A stretch of DNA of 64,000 bases from Archivesica marissinica. Taxonomy: Eukaryota > Mollusca > Bivalvia > Venerida > Vesicomyidae. The position numbers were made by a program, and so were the translations under genes. Every line of letters begins with the position of its first letter. Within the stretch, counting starts at the first letter, position 1. Below are positions 49,500-61,616 of the stretch, piece by piece. Below the pieces are notes generated by a model that was not told the DNA's origin, did no database searches, and saw nothing but the letters and a program-made list of their open reading frames with translations. The stretch spans positions 35,022,291 through 35,086,290 of the forward strand of contig CM026391.1 of NCBI GenBank assembly GCA_014843695.1, read 5' to 3'.

Positions 49500-51170
49500 A
49501 TTATGTGTGCATTTTCATCGATTATCAGAGAGCCTTTGATACCGTTAATCGTGATGCATTGTGGGTAAAATTACTAGAAACAGGTATCAGCTGTAAAATG
49601 GTCAATATGATTAAATGTATTTATAATGTTGTTCAATCTTGTGTTAAATTGTCAAGTACTGTGGAGTTGTCCAATTTCTTTGATGTAACAATCGGTCTAA
49701 AACAGGGAGAACCTTTATCCCCCTCTTATTTATACTATTTATAAATGATGTTATTGGAGATTTGGATATTAATTCGTTAACAGACAGAGATCTTGATTTG
49801 CTAACAATGTATATGATATTATTTGCCGATGATATGGTCTTGTTCGCCACTGATCCGAAAAGCCTGCAGGCACAAATTAATAGTATATATCAGTATTCAG
49901 AAACATGAGGCTTGAAAATTAACGTTAGTAAAACTAAAATATGTGTGTTTGAAAAGCGTAAGCAAAACGTCTACCCTGACATTAACATAAATGGAGAAAG
50001 CATTGAAAGAGTAGAACATTTCACGTACCTAGGTGTAAAATTTACATACACCGGTAATATGTCAGGAGCTGTAAAATCCCTATATGATCAAGCGCTTAGA
50101 GCTTATCATAATCTGTTATCATTGTTTAATAAAGTAAATTTTGATATTAAAACTAAACTATCATTGTTTGACAAAATGGTGGTACCAATATTGCTGTATG
50201 GTGCTGAAGTGTGGGGAATATATAATAATACTAGTTTCAAATGTGTTGATAAACTACATATAAGATTTTGTAAATATATCCTTGGAGTGAAACATCAAAC
50301 TCCAAATAGTGCTGTACTTGGAGAGCTGGGAAGATTCCCATTATCAACCATCTGTAGAGAAAGATCAATAAAATATTGCTTAAATATTATGACAAAAAAT
50401 GATTCACCTATGTTTAAAATGTATAATGATCTCTTTCAAAATGTAAATACGAATTGTTGGGCGACTAGAATTAATTCAGTAATCGATCATCTTGGTTTTG
50501 CTAATGTAAGACGTAATTGTTACGTAGATGTAAATTATTACCCAATTATACAGCGTAGAATCCGAGATCAGTATATTCAAGAATGGAGAGAAGCTATTAA
50601 CACTATGTCAAAATTGGATCACTATTGTCAATATAATACAGATTTTGTATTTGAAGATTATCTTTGTAATATTACCAATGATGAATTAAGAAAACATTTT
50701 CTAGATTAAGATTGTCTTCTCACAACTTAGAGATTGAATTTGGTCGGTATAGCGGTATTGAAAGAGAAAACAGATTGTGTAAGTTATGTAGTCAACATGC
50801 AGTTGAATCAGAATATCATTTTATGCTATGTTGTGAAACATATAGAACAGTAAGAAAAACATATTTTAACAATATTTCATGGCCTTGTGTACAGAAATTG
50901 TTCACGCTTATGTCGACAAAAAAATAAACATTTGCAAGTAAAAGTATCTAAATATATTAAAGAATGTATGTTAATAAGGGAAAATGCCCTGGACATTTTA
51001 ATTGTTTCTTAAATGTATGTTGTATGAAAATGTATACATATACATGTATATATATATTATTCATTACCATATGTATTTATATTTGTCATTGCCATAGTTT
51101 TTTTGTGTTTGTAAATGGCCAAAGGCAACATGTTTGCTGATTATGCCAATAAAGTTGAAAGAAAAATGAA
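49500..51170 (+). pseudogene. LINE: reverse transcriptase to 3' end, 5'-truncated
   Basis: From 49505 the palm is readable: motif A FIDYQRAFDTVNRDALW and motif B GLKQGEPLSP. A single missing base near 49723 changes frame. Motif C FADD is encoded at 49822-49833. A TGA at 49906-49908 replaces the usual tryptophan codon before GLKINVSKTKICVF. The thumb and C-terminal region stay open from 49912 to 50709, with YLGVKF, YGAEVWG, ILGVKHQ and LGELGRFPL. One more frameshift near 50705 leads into a zinc knuckle (CKLC, then HFMLC; C-x2-C-H-C pattern). The 3' UTR ends at AATAAAGTTGAAAG (51148-51161). The endonuclease is absent, as expected of a 5'-truncated insertion. This is the youngest-looking LINE here; clade unassigned. 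Confidence 0.9.
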
Positions 51171-51266
51171 AGAATTATAACGGGTAAAAAGAAGTTTATT
51201 ATCATTTATGTATGCATTACTTGGCACACATGATTATTTATTACACCCTACGTATTGATTTGGCTT

Positions 51267-54200
51267 ATTCCAAACCTATTTATAGTAATGCTTGTAAATA
51301 ACACGTTATCGTTGGGCCATAGTATTCCAAACCTATTTATAGTAATGCTTGTAAATAACACGTTATCGTTGGGCGATAGTATTCCAAACCTATTTATAGT
51401 AATGCTTGTAAATAACACGTTATCGTTGGGCGATAGTATTCCAAACCTATTTATAGTAATGCTTGTAAATAACACGTTATCGTTGGGCCATAGTATTCCA
51501 AACCTATTTATAGTAATGCTTGTAAATAACACGTTATCGTTGGGCCACAGTATTCCAAACCTATTTATAGTAATGCTTGTAAATAACACGTTATCGTTGG
51601 GCCACAGTACAAATATTTATAGTAATTTGTAAAAACAGTTATCGTTGGCCACATACCAAACATTATAGTTGTGTAAATAGTTATCGTTATAGTATTCCAA
51701 ACCTATTTATAGTAATGCTTGTAAATAACACGTTATCGTTGGGCCATAGTATTCCAAACCTATTTATAGTAATGCTTGTAAATAACACGTTATCGTTGGG
51801 CCATAACAGTATTCCAAACCTATTTATAGTAATGCTTGTAAATAACACGTTATCGTTGGGCTGGGCCAAGTATTAAACCTATTTAAGTAATGCTTGTAAA
51901 TAACACGTTATCGTTGGGCCAGTATTCCAAACCTATTTATAGTAATGCTTGTAAATAACACGTTATCGTTGGGCCATAGTACATATAGTTATATTATTGT
52001 ATTCCAAACCTATTTATAGTAATGCTTGTAAATAACACGTTATCGTTGGGCCATAGTACATATAGTTATATTATTGTATTCCAAACCTATTTATAGTAAT
52101 GCTTGTAAATAACACGTTATCGTTGGGCCATAGTAATATACTTATATTATTGTATTCCAAACCTATTTATAGTAATGCTTGTAAATAACACGTTATCGTT
52201 GGGCCATAGTACATATAGTTATATTATTGTATTCCAAACCTATTTATAGTAATGCTTGTAAATAACACGTTATCGTTGGTCCATAACACAAAAAGTATTC
52301 CAAACCTATTTATAGTAATGCTAGTAAATAACACGTTATCGTTGGGCCATAGTACACATAGTTATATTATTGTATTCCAAACCTATTTATAGTAATGCTT
52401 GTAAATAACACGTTATCGTTGGGCCATAGTACACATAGTTATATTATTGTATTCCAAACCTATTTATAGTAATGCTTGTAAATAACACGTTATCGTTGGT
52501 CCATAGTACACATAGTTATATTATTGTATTCCAAACCTATTTATAGTAATGCTAGTAAATAACACGTTATCGTTGGGCCATAGTACACATAGTTATATTA
52601 TTGTATTCCAAACCTATTTATAGTAATGCTTGTAAATAATACGTTATCGTTGGGCCATAGTACACATAGTTATATTATTGTATTCCAAACCTATTTATAG
52701 TAATGCTTGTAAATAACACGTTATCGTTGGTCCATAGTACACATAGTTATATTATTGTATTCCAAACCTANNNNNNNNNNNNNNNNNNNNNNNNNNNNNN
52801 NNNNNNNNNNNNNNNNNNNNNNNNNNNNNNNNNNNNNNNNNNNNNNNNNNNNNNNNNNNNNNNNNNNNNNNNNNNNNNNNNNNNNNNNNNNNNNNNNNNN
52901 NNNNNNNNNNNNNNNNNNNNNNNNNNNNNNNNNNNNNNNNNNNNNNNNNNNNNNNNNNNNNNNNNNNNNNNNNNNNNNNNNNNNNNNNNNNNNNNNNNNN
53001 NNNNNNNNNNNNNNNNNNNNNNNNNNNNNNNNNNNNNNNNNNNNNNNNNNNNNNNNNNNNNNNNNNNNNNNNNNNNNNNNNNNNNNNNNNNNNNNNNNNN
53101 NNNNNNNNNNNNNNNNNNNNNNNNNNNNNNNNNNNNNNNNNNNNNNNNNNNNNNNNNNNNNNNNNNNNNNNNNNNNNNNNNNNNNNNNNNNNNNNNNNNN
53201 NNNNNNNNNNNNNNNNNNNNNNNNNNNNNNNNNNNNNNNNNNNNNNNNNNNNNNNNNNNNNNNNNNNNNNNNNNNNNNNNNNNNNNNNNNNNNNNNNNNN
53301 NNNNNNNNNNNNNNNNNNNNNNNNNNNNNNNNNNNNNNNNNNNNNNNNNNNNNNNNNNNNNNNNNNNNNNNNNNNNNNNNNNNNNNNNNNNNNNNNNNNN
53401 NNNNNNNNNNNNNNNNNNNNNNNNNNNNNNNNNNNNNNNNNNNNNNNNNNNNNNNNNNNNNNNNNNNNNNNNNNNNNNNNNNNNNNNNNNNNNNNNNNNN
53501 NNNNNNNNNNNNNNNNNNNNNNNNNNNNNNNNNNNNNNNNNNNNNNNNNNNNNNNNNNNNNNNNNNNNNNNNNNNNNNNNNNNNNNNNNNNNNNNNNNNN
53601 NNNNNNNNNNNNNNNNNNNNNNNNNNNNNNNNNNNNNNNNNNNNNNNNNNNNNNNNNNNNNNNNNNNNNNNNNNNNNNNNNNNNNNNNNNNNNNNNNNNN
53701 NNNNNNNNNNNNNNNNNNNNNNNNNNNNNNNNNNNNNNNNNNNNNNNNNNNNNNNNNNNNNNNNNNNNNNTGGGCCATAGTACATATAGTTATATTATTG
53801 TATTCCAAACCTATTTATAGTAATGCTTGTAAATAACTCGTTATCGTTGGGTCTGTCATATAGTTATATTATTGTATTCCAAACCTATTTATAGTAATGC
53901 TTGTAAATAACACGTTATCGTTGGGCCATAGTATATATAGTTATATTATTGTATTCCGAACCTATTTATAGTAATGCTTGTAAATAACACGTTATCGTTG
54001 GGCCATAGTATATATAGTTATATTATTGTATTCTAAACCTATTTATAGTAATGCTTGTAAATAACACGTTATCGTTGGGCCATAGTATATATAGTTATAT
54101 TATTGTATTCCAAACCTATTTATAGTAATGCTTGTAAATAACACGTTATCGTTGGGCCATAGTACATATACTTATATTATTGTATTCCAAACCTATTTAT

Positions 54201-55649
54201 AGTAATGCTTGTAAATAATACGTTATCGTTGGGCCATGGTACATATAGTTATATTATTGTATTCCAAACCTATTTATAGTAATGCTTGTAAATAACACGT
54301 TATCGTTGGTCCATAGTACATATAGTTATATTATTGTATTCCAAACCTATTTATAGTAATGCTTGTAAATAACACGTTATCGTTGGGCCATAGTACATAT
54401 GGTTATATTATTGTATTCCAAACATATTAATAGTAATGCTTGTAAATAACACGTTATCGTTGGGCTATAGTATATATAGTTATATTATTGTATTCCAAAC
54501 CTATTTATAGTAATGCTTGTAAATAACACGTTATCGTTGGGCTATAGTATATATAGTTATATTATTGTATTCCAAACCTATTTATAGTAATGCTTGTAAA
54601 TAACACGTTATCGTTGGGCCATAGTACATTTTATATTATTGTTTCCAAACCTATTTATAGTAATGCTTGTAAATAACACGTTATCGTTGGGCCATAGTAC
54701 ATATAGTTATATTATTGTATTCCAAACCTATTTATAGTAATGCTTGTAAATAACACGTTATCGTTGGGCCATAGTAATATAGTTATATTATTTATTCCAA
54801 ACCTATTTATAGTAATGCTTGTAAATAACACGTTATCGTTGGGCCATAGTACATATAGTTATATTATTGTATTCCAAACCTATTTATAGTAATGCTTGTA
54901 ATAACACGTTATCGTTGGGCCATAGTATTCCAAACCTATTTATAGTAATGCTTGTAAATAACACGTTATCGTTGGGCCATAGTATTCAAACCTATTTATA
55001 GTAATGCTTGTAAATAACACGTTATCGTTGGGCCATAGTATTCCAAACCTATTTATAGTAATGCTTGTAAATAACACGTTATCGTTGGGCCATAGTATTC
55101 CAAACCTATTTATAGTAATGCTTGTAAATAACACGTTATCGTTGGGCCATAGTACATATAGTTATATTATTGTATTCCAAACCTATTTATAGTAATGCTT
55201 GTAAATAACACGTTATCGTTGGGCCATAGTATTCCAAACCTATTTATAGTAATGCTTGTAAATAACACGTTATCGTTGGGCCATAGTATTCCAAACCTAT
55301 TTATAGTAATGCTTGTAAATAACACGTTATCGTTGGGCCATAGTATTCCAAACCTATTTATTGTAATGCTTGTAAATAACACGTTATCGTTGGGCTGTGT
55401 TTTTCATAGTATTCCAAACCTATTTATAGTAATGCTTGTAAATAACACGTTATCGTTGGGCCATAGTATTCCAAACCTATTTATAGTAATGCTTGTAAAT
55501 AACACGTTATCGTTGGGCCATAGTATTCCAAACCTATTTATAGTAATGCTTGTAAATAACACGTTATCGTTGGGCCATAGTATTCCAAACCTATTTATAG
55601 TAATGCTTGTAAATAACACGTTATCGTTGGGCCATAGTACATACATGTT
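51267..55649. repeat. 57/77-bp satellite with two unit lengths
   Basis: The core 57-bp unit holds TTCCAAACCTATTTATAGTA and ATGCTTGTAAATAACACGTT, then ATCGTTGGGCC. The long form adds 20 bp (CATATAGTTATATTATTGTA). Short units fill about 51267-51960 and 54905-55649; long units fill about 51960-54900. It begins about 100 bp after the end of the LINE. Frames on both strands over the 57-bp zones are artefacts of the period. A 1000-N gap lies inside. Confidence 0.97.
52771..53770. other. Assembly gap, exactly 1000 N
   Basis: Placeholder-sized gap in the long-unit zone of the 57/77-bp satellite. Frames reported across it are meaningless. Confidence 0.98.
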
Positions 55650-55729
55650 ACCCTGTTGTATTTAAATTATTTGCATCAAAATGGACACTCGCATTAGTAT
55701 GACCTTTTTATTTAAACTTTATTTATTTT

Positions 55730-55958
55730 ACAACGATTGCGAAGCAAGTTTTAACAACTTATATTAATCAATTTCGTTGGCGCGGATGAAAACGTATATG
55801 TGGTTATTCGTGTGGGAGGAAACCGGAGTACCCGGATTAAACCCACCTGTCTGATCTGGCGACCACGTACCATCTCACATGCTTCCCGGTCCGAGGATCG
55901 AACCCGGGTTGCATTAGTGAGAAGCGAGCGCGCTAACCACTGCGCTAATCGGACAGCT
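55730..55958 (-). mobile_element. SINE B, complete reference copy
   Basis: On the minus strand: GTCCGATTAGCGCAGTGGTT and AGCGCGCTCGCTTCTCAC form the tRNA-like 5' half with box A; box B is CCGGGTTCGATCC. The central domain has TCGCCAGATCAGACAGGTGG and GGGTACTCCGGTTTCCTCC, then TTTTCATCC. The tail is ATTAATATAAGTTGTTAAAA then CTTGCTTCGCAATCG. This tail type is shared with SINE A, although head and body differ. It is the first element after the end of the 57/77-bp array. Confidence 0.9.
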
Positions 55959-56887
55959 GAACTTTTAACAGGAATATGACTTAGAATGTTTCTATTGAAG
56001 ATCACATTGTCAACATTATGTGCATAAACTCAATTAGAGGTGTTGGCCATGGTGCTTTTGATAGAGTAATTAGATGTGTTATTGGCATAGCAGCATGCTC
56101 GACGCAAACATGCTAGGGATTTAACATAACATAGCTAACTAGTCACGACGAAACATGAAGCACGAGCTAAACTATCTCTAACGCAACCTTATGTCACTTG
56201 CCACCGTTTTCGAGTGGTTATGGTAGTTAACTTCAAATCACTTTCTACTCGTCGCTGTATGTCTCGCGCATCGCACTCGGGATGTCGAAATACTTACAAT
56301 GAGCATGATATCCAGCTGGCTAGCGGCAGGTCGGTGGTTATACATGGGTCCGTGTCTAGAGACTATTGATCATAGGGGCACCCGAGGCATCTTCTACCAA
56401 TAAGATACGAAGATGTGACCCATGTGACCTTGTGACCCAAGCTGTTTGTGCGTCTTTGACCCTCTCCCCACCCAAAAAACAAAAACACAACAACAAAAAA
56501 TCCCATTGTGTGTGAAATGTTTGTAGAACGACTGCAGTTAAGATGAGAAATGTGCTATTATACTATTAGTGCAGTACATTTAGCCCAAAAAATGACCGAA
56601 CCAGAGAAAAAAAATTGAACAGATAGTGTACCTATATTGCCATCATCTATAAGGTTTCATCTTTCAGAAAAAATAAAATCTTTTTTTCTGAGCGTGGTGG
56701 AAATATAATTATTTTCAAGGTCAAGGTCACCAGGAATGGTAAAAGCATGAAGTGGAGATATATAGCATTTGATATTTCTTAAAACCATTAAAGAGCGTAA
56801 AATGTCCATAAAGGCAAGTATTTTTGTTCAGATAACATATTCAAATTGCATTTTTGCTATGTAGATATATTATAGTCATTACTTCCA
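55959..56887. other. Spacer, no gene recognised
   Basis: Includes a TCAAGGTCAAGGTCA motif at about 56717 that looks like two overlapping extended nuclear-receptor half-sites, but this word is also common in invertebrate repeats. A run of A-rich words lies at 56470-56500. No frame has a recognisable domain. Confidence 0.55.
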
Positions 56888-56898
56888 AACTCTAAATC

Positions 56899-57458
56899 CT
56901 TGTTCGTACCTCCACACCGTGCACGTCGGGAACAAGGCACAGCTCACAGCAGGAAATTGGATCACCTGTTCCGAAGTGACCAATCCACGCCGCTGACGCA
57001 TACAGACGAGGACCCGCATCGACTCTTTTTGAGTGTATTACACTTACCTGGATCAACGACAGTTAACACTGTGGCGTTGAAGAGGCGACGAGTGACTGGG
57101 CAGGAGAAGACGGCAGTCGTTTCGCGTGGATGGCGCACTCGTCGCCTCGAACTCTTTTATCTGTCTCCAACTACGGGCGAGCGGTTGAAGACGGAGGGAT
57201 GCGACCTCGACCCCGGATGCGTCAACGGGGTGGACAACGACGGAACAACCGAACCATTTTGCTGCTGTGAGCCGACTAATCGTGGAGGATGTGGCCCTGA
57301 AAAGGATCGCTTATAGACCAGGACTTGTCACCCTGGCACAGAAAGAAGGAAGGAGCCATCTGAGGATGTCATCATAAGCATCACAGAGAATAATCATCTT
57401 AGAACGCTCGCCCATATGGTTTACCGGTGGCGAGGGTAAATAAACGTACATCATCATC
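56899..57458 (+). mobile_element. GC-rich retroposon with hairpin tail and 11-bp target duplication
   Basis: AACTCTAAATC occurs at 56888-56898 and 57459-57469 and defines a 560-bp insertion. It has no tRNA-like head. Its 5' end contains an inverted pair CTTGTTC / GAACAAG within 40 bp. Its 3' end is CTCGCC-CATATGGTTTACCGGT-GGCGAG, then GGTAAATAAACG and an ATC repeat. It is far richer in GC than its flanks and holds a 138-codon frame (56900-57316) with a cysteine-rich end (EPFCCCEPTNRGGCG) that I cannot assign. It may be the 3' end of the LINE that mobilises SINE C and D, or a separate retroposon using the same tail. Confidence 0.8.
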
Positions 57459-57469
57459 AACTCTAAATC

Positions 57470-58150
57470 AAATATACGTACCTTCATATTTTGTAGAAAA
57501 CTTAATTACAGAAATTCCTGGTAAAAATTTCGAAAATATGTGAAAGTGCAAATTGTTTGTATTTCCACCAAGTGTTGAGAAAAAGATTTTATTGTGTCAT
57601 ATTACACAGGCCTTTGACATAACAAAACCACTATTCCCATTTCTGTTCAAATTTTCCCTACCCCAATGTCCTATTTGTACTGTACTATATGTGGTTATTT
57701 CCATGGAGAGTGCGCACCGTCAGTTGTTTCCTATTGCAAACATTGGTGCAACAGAACACCAGGGCAGGATTTACTTTGCAATTCATTCAACATATATCTG
57801 CATTTATATGCTTCGATTACATCTTACGGTTATACATTATGTAACTTGTTCGATCATTTCATTTGAGTGTATAGTTCTTGTTTTCTTCTCACGAACCATC
57901 TGGCGAACCAGAAACTGTAAGAACACACACAAGCCCTCTGCAATATCAACATATCGCAGTTTGTATAAATGCGTTAAATTTGGAATATACTATCCATAAT
58001 TATCCGGTTTGTGGTACCTGTTGTGGCCTTTATCACTTCATGCATATCGACCTGATAAATGTACATCATAAATATTGGCTTCATTCATGAAAGTTGCCAC
58101 TGACATCCTGGGAATTCATGGTATGCTGTTAATTTACATTTTATATATAT
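57470..58150. other. AT-rich spacer, no gene recognised
   Basis: A 148-codon frame at 57553-57999 has no recognisable domain; two other frames overlap it in different phases. It continues the pre-insertion sequence interrupted by the retroposon. Confidence 0.5.
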
Positions 58151-58316
58151 TACACAACTTTATGTTAGCTCGATTGAGAAACAAGTTCTTACAACATTAG
58201 TTATCCTACCGTTCTGGGCGAATGCATCGCCATGACGGAGAGAATAGAGGTAATGTGGACGTTTAAGCTTAGCATTGCCTTGCCTCAGGACACAGTGGTA
58301 ACGGCTGCATATGTGC
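58151..58316 (-). mobile_element. SINE A copy whose 5' head runs into the 22-bp array
   Basis: On the minus strand the tail (GAGCTAACATAAAG), a diverged body (CGTCATGGCGATGCATTCGC) and CAAGGCAATGCTAAGC are present up to TGCAGCCGTTACCACTGTG. Where box B should come, the sequence passes into units reading, on plus, CTCGAACTCCGGGACTTTC, which is the reverse complement of the SINE A box B segment. Confidence 0.85.
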
Positions 58317-59106
58317 GCGAATTCCAGGACTCACACACTCGAACTCCGGGACTTTCACACGCGAACTCCGGGGACTCACAAACCCGAACTCCATGGCACT
58401 CACGCACGAAATCCGGGACTCTCATCCTTCCACTCCGGGCCTGTCACGCGCGATCTCCGAACCTCACACACGCGAACTCCGAGACTTTCATACCAAAATT
58501 CCGGGACTATCAAACGCGAACGCGCCGGGATTTACACACGCGAACGCGCCGGGATTTACACACGCGAACGCCGGGATTCACACACGCGAACGCCGGGATT
58601 CACACACGCGAACGCCGGGATTCACACACGCGAGCGCCGGGATTCACACACGCGAACGCCGGGATTCACACACGCGAACGCCGGGATTTACACACGCGAG
58701 CGCCGGGATTCACACACGCGAGCGCCGGGATTCACACACGCGAACGCCGGGATTCACACACGCGAGCGCCGGGATTCACACACGCGAACGCGCCGGGATT
58801 TACACACGCGAACGCCGGGATTCACACACGCAAACGCCGGGATTCACACACGCGAACGCCGGGATTCACACCCGCGAACGCCGGGATTTACACCCGCGAA
58901 CGCCGGGATTTACACCCGCGAACGCCGGGATTCACACACGCGAGCGCCGGGATTCACACACGCGAGCGCCGGGATTTACACACGCGAGCGCCGGGATTTA
59001 CACCCGCGAACGCCGGGATTTACACACGCGAGCGCCGGGATTTACACCCGCGAACGCCGGGATTTACACACGCGAGCGCCGGGATTCACACACGCGAACG
59101 CCCTGA
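58317..59106 (-). repeat. 22-bp minisatellite derived from SINE A box B
   Basis: About 35 copies. Near the SINE the units read CTCGAACTCCGGGACTTTCA, close to the family's minus-strand CTCGAACTCCGGACCTTTCG. Further right they homogenise to GCGAACGCCGGGATTCACAC. The leftmost ten units differ in many positions and the right-hand ones are nearly uniform, so there is a divergence gradient from origin to expanded core. Three long plus-strand frames cycle through the same 22-residue series and are artefacts. Confidence 0.93.
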
Positions 59107-59223
59107 AACACACATGGCCAAAACAACAGCAAATGGCATGGGTATGTACTACAGTAGAGATATGTCATTGATATGTTGTGTATAATATAGGTAATACATG
59201 GGGTATGTACTGTAGTAGAGAAT

Positions 59224-59685
59224 ATACTAGTATGTAAATTGTATATGAATGTTTACCAATGCTAGTCTGTAACTTGTACATGAATGTTTACCAATAGTAG
59301 TATGTAACTTGTACATGAATGTTTACCAATACTATTCTACAACTTGTATATGAATGTTAACAAACACTAGTATGTAACTTGTACATGAATGTTTACCAAT
59401 AGTAGTATGTAACTTGTATATGAATGTTTACCAATAGTAGTATGTAACTTGTACATGAATGTTTACCAATACTATTCTACAACTTGTATACGAATGTTTA
59501 CCAATACTATTCTACAACTTGTATACGAATGTTTACCAATACTATTCTACAACTTGTATACGAATGTTTACCAATACTATTCTACAACTTGTATACGAAT
59601 GTTTACCAATACTATTCTACAACTTGTATACGAATGTTTACCAATACTAGTCTACAACTTGTATATGAATGCTTACCAATACTAG
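59224..59685. repeat. 35-bp minisatellite, left segment
   Basis: The unit is TGAATGTTTACCAATACTAG then TATGTAACTTGTATA. This segment has its own subtype (CTATTCTACAACTTG, GTATACGAATG) that is rare to the right of the LINE. It ends at ACTAG directly before the LINE's 3' terminus. Confidence 0.95.
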
Positions 59686-61612
59686 TTCAATTCAATTCAA
59701 GTGTATGTCCTCCATTAAAAAGATATACATGGTATATATACACATAGACCATTTACTATTATACAACAACAACAACACAATAATATAGTATTATAATATA
59801 CATACAATACACATATATAACATAATTAGGGGTATTTATGGATTATACTACCAATGCGTTTGTAGGTAGGCATATATGTATGTTGATAACATGGGCACCT
59901 TGCGGGATAACGTTTGGTCGTGTTACATTGTGTCATATACCTGGCATGCAATTCACTAGTATAAGTAAACAGTGTTCACATGCACGTGTTAGTATGTTCA
60001 TACAATCAAACACGTACCTGTATATACGCTTTAGAACTTGTATGTCTACATCATGCTCGAAATGTGTACCAATATACGCCCCTAATGGGTTATGGGTACA
60101 CGTGCCTTTGTCCAACATGACTAATTCGTTAATAAATAAGCTAGAATGCGAACAAACTAAATCATTGACAAAGCAAGAACTCAGATGTGAGGTATCCGTG
60201 TATTCACTTATCACGTGTGTTACCAGGTCTATACATATGCTACCACACATTAGTCACACACATATATGTCATTATGCACGGGTCTGGACCACATGTTGGC
60301 TGCTGAGCGCATTATATGCCTTGATGCACGATCTCTATACACCATAGCAGGACCGAAGATCGGGGTATACTGAAATAGCAAAACTCGTCATCAACTGTAA
60401 CTCGCTGAGTTCATTTGTCTGATTCACGAGTGTAAACGAACGTCTTCATTAGACTTTTCCAGCAATGTTTAGATGGAAGGGCCATAGGGTTAGCTAGTAC
60501 CACATCGATCATGTGACCGATGCAATATACATGTAAGATCCGCACAATACCAGTAATGAACGCCAACATGATTTGCCTTGCACGTTTGTCGGAAATGTTA
60601 TATACATATATCTCAATATAAAGATGTTCTTAGAGGTACAGTTGTTGCGTTGGCTCAGTAGTTTATGTAGAAACATGAGTTTCCTAATTTCAATATCTGC
60701 TGCTAGTTTATATAGCCCTACCATCCATTCGCATATGTCCGATCGGGTGCCTGTAGGGAATCCCTGTATTCTCTTTACCATAACGTGTTGGAGTTTATTA
60801 ACCGTCTGCGTTTGAGAAGTAAGCATATTATTCCAGACTTCACAACCGTATAAAGCGGTTTGTACTACTATTCGTTTATACAAGTTATATGCTGTAAGCG
60901 GGTTAATGCCATTAGGATGAACACCTTGTACAGACATTGCAAAGAGTGCATTGTTATCTGTTTGCATTCTCTCGTTGATTCGTTGATTCTCTAAGTATTG
61001 TGCAGTTTGAGGACTTCGTCTTGCCGGATTCCCAGATGGGTTGCACCTGTCTCTATAAATGAATCACCATATAAAATACCAACGTTAGGTGCATTACGCT
61101 TTTTGCTGAAAACAACTAGATTTGAATTGTCCACATTGATTGACACGTTCCACTCGTTACAGTACTCGTATGTGAATTGTCCTTTATTAATTGAGCACAG
61201 ACCCCGTTTGATTTCACTGTTTCTTTTCAGTAACTTCCAGAACAGTCAATAGCAGCCTTGTTTAATTCGTCGTATATGTTGGATACGACGGAAGATAATG
61301 CTATTTTATACTAGTAATATGGTAGGTGGTGATGTCCTCTTGGTCGGCCTGTTGCAATTCATTGTCTTCTCATAGAACAGGCCACGCTATGTGATTCATT
61401 AACCTGTTTGCACCAGTATGGTTTGGCGCGTTTATTGAATTTGCTGCCGGGTAAAAGTGTCTCAGCCATATGTACCGCGTTCACAAATAGTTCAATAAAT
61501 CGGGATCTATTCCCGATATTCGTTATCGTTGTCTAGTATGCTTGAACGATTCTCAGATATAGCATTCTAATATCTAATCAAATCGTTCTAGTTGCACTTA
61601 TGCCATGCTGTG
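59686..61612 (-). mobile_element. LINE remnant within the 35/40-bp array
   Basis: Read on minus from about 61610: a linker with AETLLPGSKF and KPYW (61413-61424), then GRPRG (61335-61349), YDELNKAAIDC, and after a frame change FWKLLKRN. This is the endonuclease-to-RT linker typical of CR1/L2/Jockey-like LINEs. The RT core is deleted. The text resumes with YCNEWNVSINV, LVVFSKKR and HLGIR, then after a one-base shift near 61005 QRINERMQTDNNALF, NPLTAYNLYKRIVVQTALYG, CEVWN and KRIQGFPTGTRSDICEW (60509-60967). About 800 bp of apparent 3' UTR ends at short TTGAA repeats (59686-59700). Frames on the opposite strand (for example 59838-60347) are shadows. It is dead by stops, frameshift and deletion. 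Confidence 0.82.
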
Positions 61613-61616
61613 CATA

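Noticed and set aside
57553..57999. A 148-codon host gene
   Set aside because: No domain, no splice or start context that stands out, AT-driven composition, and other frames open in the same place.
58232..59185. Arg/His/Thr-rich frames of 237-317 codons
   Set aside because: Three frames read the same 22-residue cycle from a 22-bp unit. The SINE origin of the unit explains it without a protein.
59838..60347. A 169-codon plus-strand gene
   Set aside because: It lies on the opposite strand of the LINE's 3' region and shows no domain, so it is best read as a shadow.
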